Positions 46,147 through 58,086 of a stretch of DNA of 64,000 nucleotides are shown piece by piece. The notes beneath the pieces are model-generated. The model was not told the DNA's origin and ran no database searches. It saw only the letters and a list, made by a program, of their open reading frames with translations. Positions within the stretch are counted from its first letter, which is position 1. Each line of letters begins with the position of its first letter. This DNA comes from Euptelea pleiosperma (taxonomy: Eukaryota > Streptophyta > Magnoliopsida > Ranunculales > Eupteleaceae), in the NCBI GenBank assembly GCA_035048495.1, contig CM068553.1:19097190-19161189 (forward strand), given 5' to 3'. The position numbers and the translations under genes are program-made.

Positions 46147-48949
46147 TGTCACACCCCGAATCCGGGCACCCAAATCAAATCCGAATGCTTATGGATCAGC
46201 CCGTTTACCCAAGATCCAAGGTGTGATAAAAATAAAATGCTCCAAAACAATAAAGAAAATAATAAGAATCACCATCGTGATTAATGAATAACAGCGCAAC
46301 TCCATTAGTCAAAATAATGCGAAAACATAAACAAATTATTACGGTGAAATAACCAAAGTCAAAATCAAAGTCAAACTTTTTAATTTTTATCAAAATTACT
46401 AACTAGTATCTCTATAATTACCTAGAATGTATATCAAACATCTTTTGTGAACGCACCTGAGCCAAAACACTCATTTAAGGAATTTTAAAACTAAATTTTC
46501 GCGGTTCAACTAAAAACGGTCAACTTTTGGTCAAAATTTAAAGTTTATCGAAAAATTATTTTCTTTAAGGGTTTTATTCTAAAATTCATAAGAAACAACT
46601 TTAACAAATGCTCTTTGGCCAAAAATAACATTTTATAGTTCTTTTAGTGGTTTTACAATTATTTGCAGTTTTATAAAAGTGACCGGCAAAACTCAGTCAA
46701 TTGATTTTTTTCTAAATTAGTCGTGTGATTCAAGGGTCAATTTAAAATGAAATCCAACAAGTGATATATGTATTTAATAGTGCTCAAAATATATGATTTT
46801 TCTATCAAATAATATAATATAGGTTCTATTTTACAAATCAAAGAAAAAGTCAAAATAAAATAAGAAATTATTAGAAATTTGTAACTGATAGTCAGTCAGT
46901 AAAAAATGTCTACAGGACAGCTCTGATTGAATTTGGTGATCCAATATGTATTTTTGGAAAGCTAACTCGAAGCCACATAGGTTTCGTACTCGGCAAAAAT
47001 ATAAATTTCTAATGTAAGTAAGTCTAAAATGCAGTCGAAGTTGACTGTTATGTGCTGTTTGGGCAAGACAACAACTATGATGTTCACTTTGTAGAGTTCC
47101 ATGGAACAGAAAATACTAAATTAAATTCTAATAAAATTTTATAAAATACTAGAACCAGTTTAGAAACAAATTTCTTTAAAATCAAATTATTTTAATATCG
47201 ATAGAATATTTGTCGAATATTCTCGTCTAGGATGTCGGGTAAATCCGAGTATCCCAAAAATTAACAAAATTGTCAAAACATGAATTAAAGTATCGCAACA
47301 TAAACAAATCATCTTTAAACATCTATAAACTTAAAAATAAAAAATAAAACAAAACAAAGCAATCTTAATCTTTAAATTCTGTCTCGTTCATGATATCTTC
47401 CCCGTCAATGGTTCGTCTTCATCTTCTTTCATGAAATCTGAAATTTTGTTCAGTATAAATTGTGAGCTTTCGCCCAATACATGATAATCACATATTTGTA
47501 GTTCATTTAATTTAAATACGTGCATAGATTAACAACACATGAGAAAAATATGATAATGATGATGATGATGATGATTCAATGGAATAAAATAAAACTTATT
47601 CCTCACAAACTTTTCACAAAACTTTAACATGTAGGTTCTTCTGCAGGGGGTTTGGGGTCTTTCACCCTAGGGCTCTGGGCCCTTCTTAATTATTTACCAT
47701 TCGGGCCTTTGCCTAGACGCATTCCTGCTAAAAAAGATCAGGCCTTCACCTAGAAGTACTCCAGCTAAAAGAAATCGGGCCTTCACATAGAAGCACTCTC
47801 ACTAAAAAATAATCGGACCTTCGCCTAGAAGCACTCCCACTAAATTCCCAACCCAATGAGAATGCTTAATGATGATGATGAACAACATAAAAATTTAATT
47901 AAAATTAAGAATCAAAAGTATATATCAGGAATATTTAAACTCATAAAATCATATGACAAGAATTTAAAATTAATGAATCACAAACTGGAAGAGAATATCC
48001 GTACTGATTTAGTTCTAGAATTTTAAACTAGTACTTCCACCACTAAGAATTAGAATAAGAAGAATTCTAGAGAATTAGAGAGCAAGAGAGAGCTCAAGAG
48101 AATTTGTGAATTGGTATGGGGGTGGGGGTCCTATTTATCATTTCATAGGAGAAGAACTTCTAAATATGTGCTTAATGAAACTTTTTATTTTGTTTTAAAA
48201 GGATTCTCTTTCTAATTTTTTTTGTGATTTTCGTCACTTTAAAAAGGATATATTTTACAACCCACTAAAAAGCTTATTTCAATATAGGTATGGGCTAAAA
48301 ATGGGCCTAAGGCATATGGGTATCAAATAGGCTTTAAATAAGATCATTTTTGGGTCTTAAAGGTCTCTAAATTGGTCTAAAGACCCGCCCAATTAAATAA
48401 AAGCACCTAGCATGCACACAAGCATTAATACTAAACACTTACTCATTAAATTTATATAAGTCAATAATTTTTTTTTTAAATATCTTTAATTTAAATCTCT
48501 TTTAGGGATTATATTACTTTTATTTACTTATTTTTTTTTTTAATGTTAAAATGTGATGGAAATCCCGATGGATTCAATGTTAAACATGTGTTGATTAAAA
48601 TGCATAGGTGGCATCCCTAATTTAAAAACACCATTATTATTTTTAAATAATCATTTATTTGAAATCTATTCTAATTAATGTTATTATGATATAATTATGG
48701 TCTTAGTTAATTAAGTTGGTTATCAAAAATGTCCCTACATTACTATAATAAAAGTACATATTAATAAAAGTAAATTTTAATGTCCTATGTGTCATGATAT
48801 AAATGTTCAGACTAAATTCTCAAAATTATTCTTGCGTGGCATAATAAAATGTTATAAGCAATGAAGAAAAGTTTTAAAAAATTTAAGATGTCTATTTTAC
48901 CCTTTATAGTTTATACTAATACTCCTAAATAAAAGTTCAGGGTATTACA
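46147..48949 (-). mobile_element. Solo LTR M, second gypsy family, 2,803 bp
   Basis: The plus strand starts TGTCACACCCCGAATCC and ends GGGTATTACA, so the LTR reads TGTAATACCC...GTGACA on the minus strand. Perfect target duplications ATAAA lie at 46142-46146 and 48950-48954. It is homologous to LTR L. A degenerate tandem repeat of about 47 bp, four units built on GGCCTTCACCTAGAAGCACTC, lies at 47697-47850, and a (GAT)n stretch lies at 47553-47573. Confidence 0.9.
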
Positions 48950-48954
48950 ATAAA

Positions 48955-50880
48955 TGTAACAGTGACCGTAGGTAGATTTCAGAAATTGAAGTCATACGAG
49001 GGGAGTTAGGTTTAGGGATTTCTGATTTTCTCTTTGCTGCCACTGTGTAATTACAATAATCAAGTACATTTTGGTTGCTGCCACTGCGGACTTCAAGCTT
49101 TTGAAGTATTTTCACACTGATGATCACAAAAGGCTACAATTCTACACCAAAATTGAAGAAAATGGAATCTTTGTAAGGGGGATTTAAGGGCTAGAAGGAG
49201 CTCTATTAGTGCAACAAAACTAGCAAAACAGACCAGCCCCTAAATATTAAAAAGATATGGAAATCTTCTCTTCTTCCTCATTATTTTTCCTTCTTCATTC
49301 CCCATCTCCGTCCTCATTATTTTTGTATTGTTACCACTTGAATCGAAGCAAAATTTCATTATTCTAACATCCGAAATTAAATCATGTTCAACATCAAGTT
49401 ATACTCTGTGTTGCATCTGAAATTCAAACATGTTTAACACCAAACACAGATCTGAATCTTCACTCAAATACACCCTCTTTTACACCTTTGCACACTCAGA
49501 AATTTGGGAATACTACAAACCATTTTAGACCCATACTATGTCCAAAAATCCACTAAAGCAAGGGCTGATTTACCACCCAAATCAGCCACTTAAATCGACC
49601 CATTTACCACTCATTTCATGACTCATTTCACTTGCACAAAATTTGGATTTTAGTTTTTTCAAAGTTGAATATGGATTTGAGTGCCAAAGGCATCCGTTTA
49701 ATTGCAAACGCTTTGTCGGGGAGTGCCGTTGGCACGGGTCATCCCCTAGCTAGTATAGATAGAAGGCACAAGTGAACAATAAAAATATGACTTCATTAGA
49801 GAAATAGCCACCCAGGGAACCGAGAAGCAATGTAAGAAAATGATAAAACATTGCTCATTTATTTGTTCTTCTTCACTTAGAGAGGATTTCGCGAAGTTTC
49901 AAATGTGTTGTTGTTGATCTTCATTTTCAGCTATTTCATTGTTCTTTCTATTATAATATGTTCTATTTGATTTTCTTTTACAAGTTGTTTGGGAAATGGG
50001 CTGTGATGAGGGTGTAGAATGTCATGCACCATTTTGATTGTTAATCAATGCTGATAAATTTTTCTCAACCACATATCTGAGGTTTCCTCTCAATCTTAAT
50101 CTCATGCTTCTATTTGTTTTGATCTCCAACCAAAGTTCAATTTATTTGTTATGTTTTTTACAAGTTTTGAGAGATGGGTTTTAAAGTGTTCATCTTTTTT
50201 AAGATTTTTGAGTTAGGGTTTGATTTGTGTTGATACATGACTGATCTATGATCTATAATTCTATCAGATTTTTGAGTTTAGAACCAAATGATGGGGTCTT
50301 CTTTTAGGGCCAACCATGTGCAGATCGTACACCATTACTATTTTTTAATTTGAGTTTAGAACCAAGTGATGGGGTCTTCTATTTTTTTTATTGAGTATGA
50401 ATTTTTTTTGTTATGGGGCTGTCAATGGATCAGATAGTCCACATTTATTTGTATTCGTTGGGTATAGATCAAGCAAGGTTTTGGAGTTTAATGGATGACT
50501 TGGAGTAGTGATCCAATAGGCCAAAGGTTTTCTAGAGTGACACTCTATAATTCTTTGCTATAGTGTATAGTTTTATTTACATAGGAAATAATTTAATCAG
50601 ATAAAGCAAAAAAAAAAACTCTATTATCAATATGAATAACTGAAGAGGAGTAGAGTTTATACTCCATATTTTCACAACCAGTGAATGATGCAGTAGGTAT
50701 AGTGTTCAGAGTTGTTAATGACTCAAATATAAAGCCAACACCAAAACCAGTACTAGGCTGAACTTCTAACACCGATATGTCTAAAGTAGATATGAGCCTT
50801 ACACTCGCAACATAAGCTCAATTTGTTAACACAAAATTAAGGTCCAAATGATCAAGAAACTCACAAAACAGTGATACAAA
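48955..50880. other. No recognised gene
   Basis: This is AT-rich sequence between solo LTR M and the LINE. One sentence-like duplication occurs: GAACCAA(A/G)TGATGGGGTCTTCT at 50281 and 50354, about 75 bp apart. No protein family or terminal repeat could be recognised on either strand. Confidence 0.4.
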
Positions 50881-50884
50881 TTAA

Positions 50885-53800
50885 ATGATTCAGAAGTTAA
50901 AAAGACTCAAAGGAGTGCTCAAAATATGGAACAAAGAAACCTTTGGCAATGTGGACAGAACCTTGCTTACTCTGAAAGAAGACCTAGTGAAACGCAGAGG
51001 CTTTGGAGGAGGATATCTGCAACAACCACTTGGCAGGGGAGGTGGTGGCCTTAGAGCATCATATCTCTCAAGCTTCGCTGATTCAGGAGGTTTTTTGGAA
51101 ACAAAAAAGTAGAATCAAATGGTTGGCAGAAGGGGACCGCAACTCCAAATTCTTCCATGCCATTTGCAAGGCGAGAAATAACAAGGCTCTTATCAAAGAA
51201 ATCCAAAGAGAGGATGACTCTTTCATTACTGATCAGGCCGAGATCAAGGAGCAAATTGTTGATTATTTTAAAAGGAAGTTCCAAGCTCAACCAGTCAAGA
51301 AAGATGAAGGTTTGCTCAAGCTCTTCTCCCACACTATCCAGGAGTAAGATAATGCAGAGTTCACAGCTATCGCATCTAATCAAGAAATCAAATATGCCAT
51401 TTTTAGCCTCAAAGCAGATAGCGCTCCGGGTCCGGATGGATTCCAAGGATGTTTCTATTAGTCTTGCTGGCCAATCATTGCAAATGATGTATGTGAGGCC
51501 ATCGGGAACTTCTTCCAAGTCTCTTACCTTCCCCAAGGTATGAGCTCTAATTTTATTGTCCTTATTCCAAAGGATAAAAATGCTAGCAAAATGAATCAGC
51601 TTCGACCCATCTGCCTCGGCAACTTCCAATTCAAGGCCATTACCAAGATTATGGCTACCAGATTGAGAAGATTTATGGGAGACATAGTTTCTAAGGAGCA
51701 AAGAGGCTTCATCCATGGTAGAAGCATCCAGTCTTGCATCTGTCAGGCTTCGAAAATGGTCAATGAAATGAAGATTAAAATAAAAGGAGGCAATGTTGGC
51801 ATCAAAGTGGACATATCCCAAGCATATGACACCATTAGTTGGGAATTTCTCATCCAAGTCCTAACCAGACTGGGATTCTCCGACAAATGGTGTGGTTGGG
51901 TTCAAACCTTGATTAGTAGTGTTCACATCTCCATACTCATAAATGGGGTCCCATGTGGGTACTTCCCTATTGGCCGAGGCTTGCAGCAAGGAGACCCCCT
52001 TTCCCCTCTTCTTTTTGTGATTGTCGAAGATGTCCTAAGCAGAGGTATTATTTTCCTTAGAGAGCAGGGGTTATCTAACCCATGCTCCCTAACTCCCATG
52101 CTCCATCGCACTTATTATTCGCAGATGATCATATTTTCATTTTTTCTAACGGAGGAAGAAGAAGCATGCACAGATTGGCTGAATTGTTGTGTAAATACCA
52201 AGAAGCTGCAGGACAAGAAATCAATCTCAACAAAAGCAAATTGTTTACCAGCAGCGTCGGCCCATCTCGTACTCGATTTATTGAAAACCTATTCGGCATG
52301 AAGGTAGGCAAATTCCCCGATAGATACTTGGGTTTCCCGTTGATCCAAGGTCGTCCTACATAGCTATCTTCCAAACTCTTACAGAATCCATTAGAAGAAG
52401 AGCTACTACTTGGGTCAAAAAGCTGTTATCCTTCCAAGGAAGGGTAGTGTTGGCTAGATCAATTCTCAATTGCATACCTATTTTCAATATGTCTAAATAC
52501 AAGTGGCCCAACACAATCAACAAGGATTGCGAAAGCATCATCAGAAATTTCATTTGGACCGAGGACCCATCCAAGAGGAAGCTGGTTATAGTGAAATGGG
52601 ACTCTTGCTGCAAACCCATCGAAGAAGGAGGGCTTAGCTTAAAGCGATTCAAGGATGTCAACCTGGCTCTGCTCATGAAACTAGGATGGAATGTGCTCAA
52701 TGAGAAGGATGATCTGGGAAGATTTCTAAAAGCTAAGTTCTAGAACAAACTCGGGGACAGGATCAATTATCACAAGCACTCTACTATTTGGCCGGGTATC
52801 CATTGGGCACTGAAGTCTATGGAGCCTCATTTGGGATGGATCATAGGCAACGGAGATCGAATTGATGTGTGGAGGGACAATTGGGAAGGCAAAGGCGCCA
52901 TCCGAGATCTTCTGGAGATAGACCAGGGCGTCATGAAGAACTGCAAGGTTAAACTGTCGTCGATCATTGAAGACGGTAGATGAAGAGTCCCCCAATCTGT
53001 CCGTCAAGCCTTTAACCTTGCAGGTATTGAAGAATTGCCTCAATCTTAAGCATGCCCCTGATCTTAAGATATGGAAGTCTACCATCTATGGAGAGTACTC
53101 TGTCCAATCGGGCCATGAAGAGGTCCGAGCCAAAGCGAATAAGGTGTGGTGGGAGAAGTGCATCTCGAGGACGTCTAACCATCCCAGAACTTCAGCCAAT
53201 AGCTGGAAATCACTTCAAGGTTGTGCAGCCACGGATGCAGCCCTTAAGAAGAGAGGCTTCCAATTGGCTTCTCAATGCCAAATGTCCAAGAGGGAGGAAG
53301 AGGATTTGGACCACCTTCTGTGGGGTTGTTCAACATCTAAATCTTTGTGGGAATGGATTTCTTCCCTATTCTAGTACAAGCATCCTCTTGGATCTTTCAA
53401 AGAGGGCCTCTCATGGCGTGATAAATTCAGTCCAATTATGAAGGATCTTTGGAGTGCAGCAGTCCTCAATAATGCCAATACCATTTGGCATAACAGGAAT
53501 GTCACTATCTATGAAGAATGTAATCCGAAGGAGGAAGTCAGTAAAAAGAGAATCCTCACTACGATTAGAGACGTCGAGAAACTCTCCAGGAAGACCATGG
53601 CTAATTCCATCCTTGACCTCACCACCCTCTCTTCCTTAGGAGTTGGATGCAAGCATGGGAGAGTGCCAAGAATTATAGTATCCGTGTGGCATCCCCCTCT
53701 TGTCAATTTCATTAAAATGAATTGTGATGGGGCAGCCAAAGGTAACCCCGGGAGAGGAGGTATAGGTGTTATCTTCCGCGACTACCCCAAAGGTTTGGGA

Positions 53801-54270
53801 GTGACCTCTAGCTTCGTGGCCAAATGTCGGGCCATTGTCGAAGGCTTGGAATTCGCGGCTAGAAAAGGATGGAAGAACATATATATGGATAGAATCCGAC
53901 TCGACCGTAGTTGTCCAAGCGTTTGGATTGAAAAAGATTCCTTGGAAAGTCAGACCTCGTTGGGAGGCAGCTTTTATCAGGACTAACCATTGCTTTATCA
54001 CCTCTACTTGGAGGGAGGTAAACTTCTTAGCCGATAAGTTAGCAAACCTTGGGTCTTCATTAGCTGAGTATCAGGTTGAGATTTTTGTAGAGCGACCTCC
54101 TTTTTTGAAAATGGAGCTGCCCCATGCCACTTATTATAGATTTGACTGACTTTGTTCTCGCCTAAGGGTGGGATCAGGGGTCTTTGCTAGCCTTTGGTCC
54201 CTTCCCTGCAGCGCCTTGTACAGCCTTTTATTTTCAATACAATTTACATTTAGCAAAAAAGAAAAATTTT
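50885..54270 (+). mobile_element. L1-type LINE (non-LTR retrotransposon), 5' truncated, frameshifted
   Basis: ORF2 remnants run in order. First is a linker (MIQKLKRLKGVLKIWNKETF, 50885) and SRIKWLAEGDRNSKFFHA (51113). RT follows with LRPICLGNFQFKAITKI, KEQRGFIHGRSIQ, VDISQAYDTISWEFL and GLQQGDPLSPLLF (51540-52060), then the catalytic LLFADD in another frame (52103). A zf-RVT-like domain with IYGEYSVQSGHE and KVWWEK lies at 53080-53150. A plant RNase H domain with FIKMNCDGAAKGNPGRGG, the glutamate in AIVEGLEF, the aspartate in WIESDSTVVVQAF and FLADKLANLG spans 53680-54060. The endonuclease domain is missing. Stops at 51346 and about 51460 and at least four frameshifts kill it. It ends with an A-rich tail at 54255-54270. 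Confidence 0.9.
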
Positions 54271-54574
54271 GAAAAATTAGTCTAATTGGTTTTCTATAGC
54301 CATAGATTTTAGCACTTTATTTTTTTACGATTGATTCTAGTCATTGGATTCACGCATATGTTTTTTGCATATTTTTTGGATAGTTAATCCAACGGCTAGA
54401 AATTATCATCAAGCTTATTTTTGGTATGCATATCCACTAAGGGGTGGGCTCAACATCCATGCGGTTAGTGGGTCCGAAAAATTGAGCTATGTATGGCCAC
54501 GAGAGCTCTCTACATGGACTGCATCCAAAGTCGTCTGCATCTTAATGTTTTCCCCAAATGGCATCTAAGTTCAC
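54271..54574. mobile_element. MITE family A fragment, right after LINE tail
   Basis: The sequence contains the family A core words (AATCCAACGGCTAGAAAT, CATCCATGCGGTTAGTGGGT). Together with the LINE tail it forms a block (54185-54574) repeated at 63613-64000. Confidence 0.65.
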
Positions 54575-54974
54575 GGTTTAAAAAACAGCCGTTATAACGA
54601 AAATAATGGACGTTATAAGGGATTCGGACCTACCCCGTTACGTTATGGACTGTTAAAATGCCCAAAAAATAATGGCCGTTATAACGAAAATAACGTCCAT
54701 TATTTTCTGGGAAATTTTGTGAAAAAAACGGCCATTATTTTCGTTTTTTCAGTTATTTTCCATTTTTTTCCGTTATTTTTTATTTTTGAAATTTAAATTT
54801 TAAAATTCAATAGTTGAATTTTCAGCACCATTTTTTCTGTTATTTTCCATTATATTCCGTTATTTTCCAATTTTTTTCCATTTTTGCCCCTGAGCTTTTT
54901 TTTCCCGTTATAACATAAAAAACGGTAACGCTCTCACTCCGTTATAAGTTATAACGGTCCCCTTTAAACCTTGA
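54575..54974. mobile_element. MITE family B copy 1 (AACGG-rich, imperfect TIRs)
   Basis: The left end is GGTTTAAAAAACAGCCGTTA and the right end is ATAACGGTCCCCTTTAAACC. The interior is dominated by CCGTTATTTTC-like words. No clear target duplication is visible. It differs from other family B copies in using GTTATAACG in place of GTTTAAACG. Confidence 0.65.
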
Positions 54975-54987
54975 GTAGAAATATGTT

Positions 54988-55267
54988 CGTTACTCACCGC
55001 TGTCCTCTGGGCCTACTGACCGCATGGATGTTTACTACAACCCTTGGTGGATAGACACCTAAACTAAACTCACCCTGATTGGTAATTTCTAACCAATAGG
55101 TTTTCACACTTTTTAAACGTGATTCTAGCTGTCGGATTCAAACATTTTTGGATACTAAATCCAACGGCTATAAATCATCAGACAAGCTGATTTTTGGTGT
55201 GTACGAATATCTACTGGGTAAAATATCCATGCTGTCAGTGGGTCCGGAGGGCAGAAGAGTAACAAAA
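54988..55267. mobile_element. MITE family A copy (imperfect)
   Basis: Terminal inverted segments GTTACTCACCGCTGTCCTCT and rightward GGAGGGCAGAAGAGTAAC are present. Internal words AATCCAACGGCTATAAATCA and GCTGATTTTTGGTGTG match the other family A copies. Confidence 0.65.
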
Positions 55268-55307
55268 ACGGCTCTACCTTGTCACGACTATTTTTGTTTT
55301 CTGACTT

Positions 55308-55711
55308 GGAAAAAGATGTAACAAGGTATGCCTGAAACTGTTCATTTGCGGAAGCGGCATTTTTGGTAGTCACGGCTGCCATCTGAGCCCACTGACCGCT
55401 TGGATGTTTATCCCACCCTTTGGTGGATATACATACCAAAAATCACCTTGATTGGTAATCTATAACCATTAGATTTTGACACTTTTTAGCACCATTTAAG
55501 GCGTTCTTATAACTGTTGAATACAACCATTTTTTGAGTACTAAAACGAACGGCTAAAAATCATTAAGCAGTCTGATTTTTTGTATGAATGTCTATTAAAG
55601 GGTGGGCTAAACATCCATGCGGTCAATGGGACCAGATGGCAGTGGCGACTACCAAAAATGTCGCTTCCGCAAATGAAAAGATCTCAGGTATACCTTGTTA
55701 CATCACGACCC
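55308..55711. mobile_element. MITE family A, complete copy with 9-bp TSD
   Basis: The left end is GGAAAAAGATGTAACAAGG and the right end CCTTGTTACATCACGACC, inside longer inverted arms through GCGGAAGCGGCATTTTTGGT and ACCAAAAATGTCGCTTCCGC. The perfect duplication TTCTGACTT lies at 55299-55307 and 55712-55720. A 9-bp duplication with long TIRs points to Mutator-like (MULE) mobilisation. Confidence 0.85.
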
Positions 55712-55717
55712 TTCTGA

Positions 55718-55842
55718 CTTTAGTAGTCTAGTGGCTGAAAACCTTCCACTCAAGCCTGTGCATTGATGAGTGGATGCTGAGAACCTGAGAGGACGCAAAC
55801 AAAAGTAAAGTTTAATATTTGATGAAAAGCAAACTTGACACT
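55718..55842. repeat. Direct repeat with 56468-56578
   Basis: AACCTTCCACTCAAGCCTGTG, the word GCATTGATGAGTGGATGCTGAG and the word AAAAGTAAAGTTTA recur in the same order about 745 bp downstream next to the 3' end of the UGT gene. The two copies bracket a MITE A fragment that contains an inserted MITE B. Confidence 0.8.
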
Positions 55843-55981
55843 TTTTAAGGCGTGATTCTAGCTGTCGGATTCAACCATTTTTTATACTAAATCCAACAAC
55901 CATTTTTTATACTAAATCCAACAGCTATGAATCATCAAACAAGCTGATTTTTGGTGTGAATGAATATCTACCAAGTAGTGG
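55843..55981. mobile_element. MITE family A fragment, target of a MITE B insertion
   Basis: Family A words GCTGTCGGATTCAACCATTT and GCTGATTTTTGGTGTGAATG are present. The segment ACCATTTTTTATACTAAATC is locally duplicated in tandem (55885 and 55907). It resumes after the MITE B insertion at 56460. Confidence 0.6.
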
Positions 55982-55990
55982 GTTAAACCA

Positions 55991-56450
55991 TGATTTAAAA
56001 AACGGCCGTTTAAACGGTAACGCCCCAAGCCCGTTTCCGTTAAAACCGTTCAAACACATTTTATTGGTTTTGAAAAAAACGGCTGTTTTTTTTTTAAAGA
56101 CTGTTAAAATCATTTAAACAGCCGTTTAATTCTAAAAATTTTGTGAAAAAAAACGGCGTTAAATCTGTTTAATTCCGTTAAAATCCGTTTAATTTCTGTT
56201 AAAATCCATTAAATTCAGTTAAATTCCTTTTTTTTTTTAATTTTCAAATTTCAAAATTTGAATTTCAGCACCATTTTTTTCCGTTAAAACCCTTTAAAAT
56301 CCCTTTAATTCCGTTAAATTCTATTTTTTCCCGTTTTTTCCAATTTTGCCCCTGGCCGTTTCAATCCGTTTTAACGGCCGTCTAAACGGTTTAAACGGTA
56401 ACACACCCCCAGTCCGTTTAACCGTTAAAACGGCCTCCTTTAAACCTTAC
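55991..56450. mobile_element. MITE family B copy 2 with 9-bp TSD
   Basis: The left end is TGATTTAAAAAACGGCCG and the right end CGGCCTCCTTTAAACCTTAC. The perfect duplication GTTAAACCA lies at 55982-55990 and 56451-56459. The interior is rich in CCGTTAAAA and TTTAACGG words. It is nested in a family A fragment. Confidence 0.85.
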
Positions 56451-56467
56451 GTTAAACCATTTTTTGT

Positions 56468-56578
56468 TTTCTGAGTCAAGTGGCTGGAAACCTTCCACTC
56501 AGCGTGTGCATTGATGAGTGGATGCTGAGAGGGAGCTCAAAAAAGTAAAGTTTATTATTGATGAACAGCTAACTTTAC
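56468..56578. repeat. Direct repeat with 55718-55842
   Basis: This is the second copy of the repeat, lying about 75 bp beyond the stop codon of the UGT gene. It may carry part of the gene's 3' flank. An A-run follows at 56586-56595. Confidence 0.75.
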
Positions 56579-56652
56579 CTTCCAAAAAAAAAAAATGAGC
56601 AGCTTATTTTACTCACAAGGACGAGACAAGTCCGATTAACTGAGTTTTCCAT

Positions 56653-58014
56653 TCACTCTAGAAGATCTTGTAGCTTCTTGATGAAGCTATCAATGTAGGA
56701 AGACTCGAGACCTTCGCTTAACAAAATTTTCTTCCACTTGGCGTGGTTACCCCTCACTTCTTTCGCGACTTTGCTTTCTTCATCCATCACCAATTTCACC
56801 GCCTTGCACACGCTCTCCCTCGTGAACCACCCGTCCTCATCCCTCCTCTCTATCTCCACTGCGACCTTCAGATCTTCAACCATTATTCTGGTGTTCAGAA
56901 ATTGATCCGAGTAGTTGGGAAGAAGCACTATCTGGCACTCGTTCATCAAGGCCTCCCACATGGAACTAAACCCACAGTGGCTCACAAAACACCCCACAGC
57001 GGGGTGCCCCAATATCAATGTCTGCTGTACCCAACCTCCGTGAACTATGCCTCTTCCCTTGATCCTCTCCTCGAATCCCTCCGGAAAAGCCTCCTCCACC
57101 GTTGCAGCTCCAGCTGGTGGTTTCAAAGCCAGGAAGAACGGCAGCCCCGTAAGCTCAAAACCCAACACCAGCTCTTGAAACTGGTCCTTTTTCAAGATCC
57201 ATTCGCTTCCCAATGCACAGTATACCACCGAGCCCACCTTCAAACCGCCTAGCCACTTAGACCACCGCTCCTCCAACGGAGAGGTAGGTTGCTTAGGGAG
57301 GATTGGCCCTAATTGCAGTACTGGCTTCCCATATTGGCTCTCCACGTAGTCGCTGTAGGGGGCTTCGATCTCCCGGCACGTTCTGAAGGAGATGGCGTCG
57401 CATTGGCTGAAGGTGTTCCCGAGGAATTCCTGCATGGAGGGGCAATTGTCGGGTTTAATACAATCATGCATGGTGCGGGCCTCAAAGAGACGGAGCTGCA
57501 ATGGTGAAGGTGGGAATCCTGGAGGTGGACGCATCATTTCTTCCTCGGTGCAATTTTGGCCGTTCTCGAACTTACGCCCTGTCATGTATGCAATACATGA
57601 TGGGCCACAAGTGCTAAAATAGATAGACTTGATGCCGAGCCGGCGTGCTATAGGTGGAAGCCACCAGGCAGAGTCGAAGAATACGAAATCAGGCTTCAAA
57701 TTGTGTAGAGCAACTTCCACCTGGTCCTGCATGCTCTCCACAGCCTTGGAAAGATGAAAAGACATGTCGGGCGCGTCGACCATCGTCTGGGCACCAATTG
57801 GGAGGCCCTCAACATGGGGGACTACAAACGGGACGAAGCAAATGAGATGGGGATGGTGATTGAAGGGCTCAAACTTTTCTTGTATTTTGGAGGGCAACAA
57901 GTAAGATACTCTGTGGCCTCTCTCGGCGAACTTGTTGGATAGGTGGAAGAACGGAGTCATGTGGCCCATGGCGAACCAGGGGAACATGGCTACGTGAAGG
58001 TTGGCTCTGTCCAT
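56653..58014 (-). CDS. UDP-glycosyltransferase, UGT79-type (flavonoid glycoside sugar-sugar transferase)
   Basis: This is an intact single-exon GT1 enzyme. From Met at 58014 it has 453 residues, the usual UGT79 length; the open frame extends 25 codons further to an ATG at 58089. I chose the inner start because its context (AAGATGG) is stronger and a TATA box at 58113-58118 would place the transcription start close to 58085. N-terminal acceptor domain: MFPWFAMGHMTPFFHLSNKF with catalytic His18, and FFDSAWW with the partner Asp114. C-terminal donor domain: PSPG box of 44 residues (328-371) from WVQQTLILGHPAVGCF through SHCGFSSMWE to a final DQ, which fits a UDP-sugar donor. Group A UGT79 enzymes add xylose, glucose or rhamnose to the sugar of anthocyanin and flavonol glycosides in the cytosol. 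Substrate and sugar are not determinable here. Confidence 0.93.
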   Translation of the reverse strand: MDRANLHVAMFPWFAMGHMTPFFHLSNKFAERGHRVSYLLPSKIQEKFEPFNHHPHLICFVPFVVPHVEGLPIGAQTMVDAPDMSFHLSKAVESMQDQVEVALHNLKPDFVFFDSAWWLPPIARRLGIKSIYFSTCGPSCIAYMTGRKFENGQNCTEEEMMRPPPGFPPSPLQLRLFEARTMHDCIKPDNCPSMQEFLGNTFSQCDAISFRTCREIEAPYSDYVESQYGKPVLQLGPILPKQPTSPLEERWSKWLGGLKVGSVVYCALGSEWILKKDQFQELVLGFELTGLPFFLALKPPAGAATVEEAFPEGFEERIKGRGIVHGGWVQQTLILGHPAVGCFVSHCGFSSMWEALMNECQIVLLPNYSDQFLNTRIMVEDLKVAVEIERRDEDGWFTRESVCKAVKLVMDEESKVAKEVRGNHAKWKKILLSEGLESSYIDSFIKKLQDLLE

Positions 58015-58086
58015 CTTGTCGATGGTGCACTCGGACAGTCCGACTCTAAATTTAGATTGAATGCTGCAATCTGTATGTGCTTGTGA

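Noticed and set aside
47553..47573. Coding poly-Asp/Ile stretch
   Set aside because: It is a short GAT microsatellite inside solo LTR M.
51051..51857. 268-codon minus-strand ORF
   Set aside because: It is the antisense shadow of the LINE reverse transcriptase, which has clear RT motifs on the plus strand.
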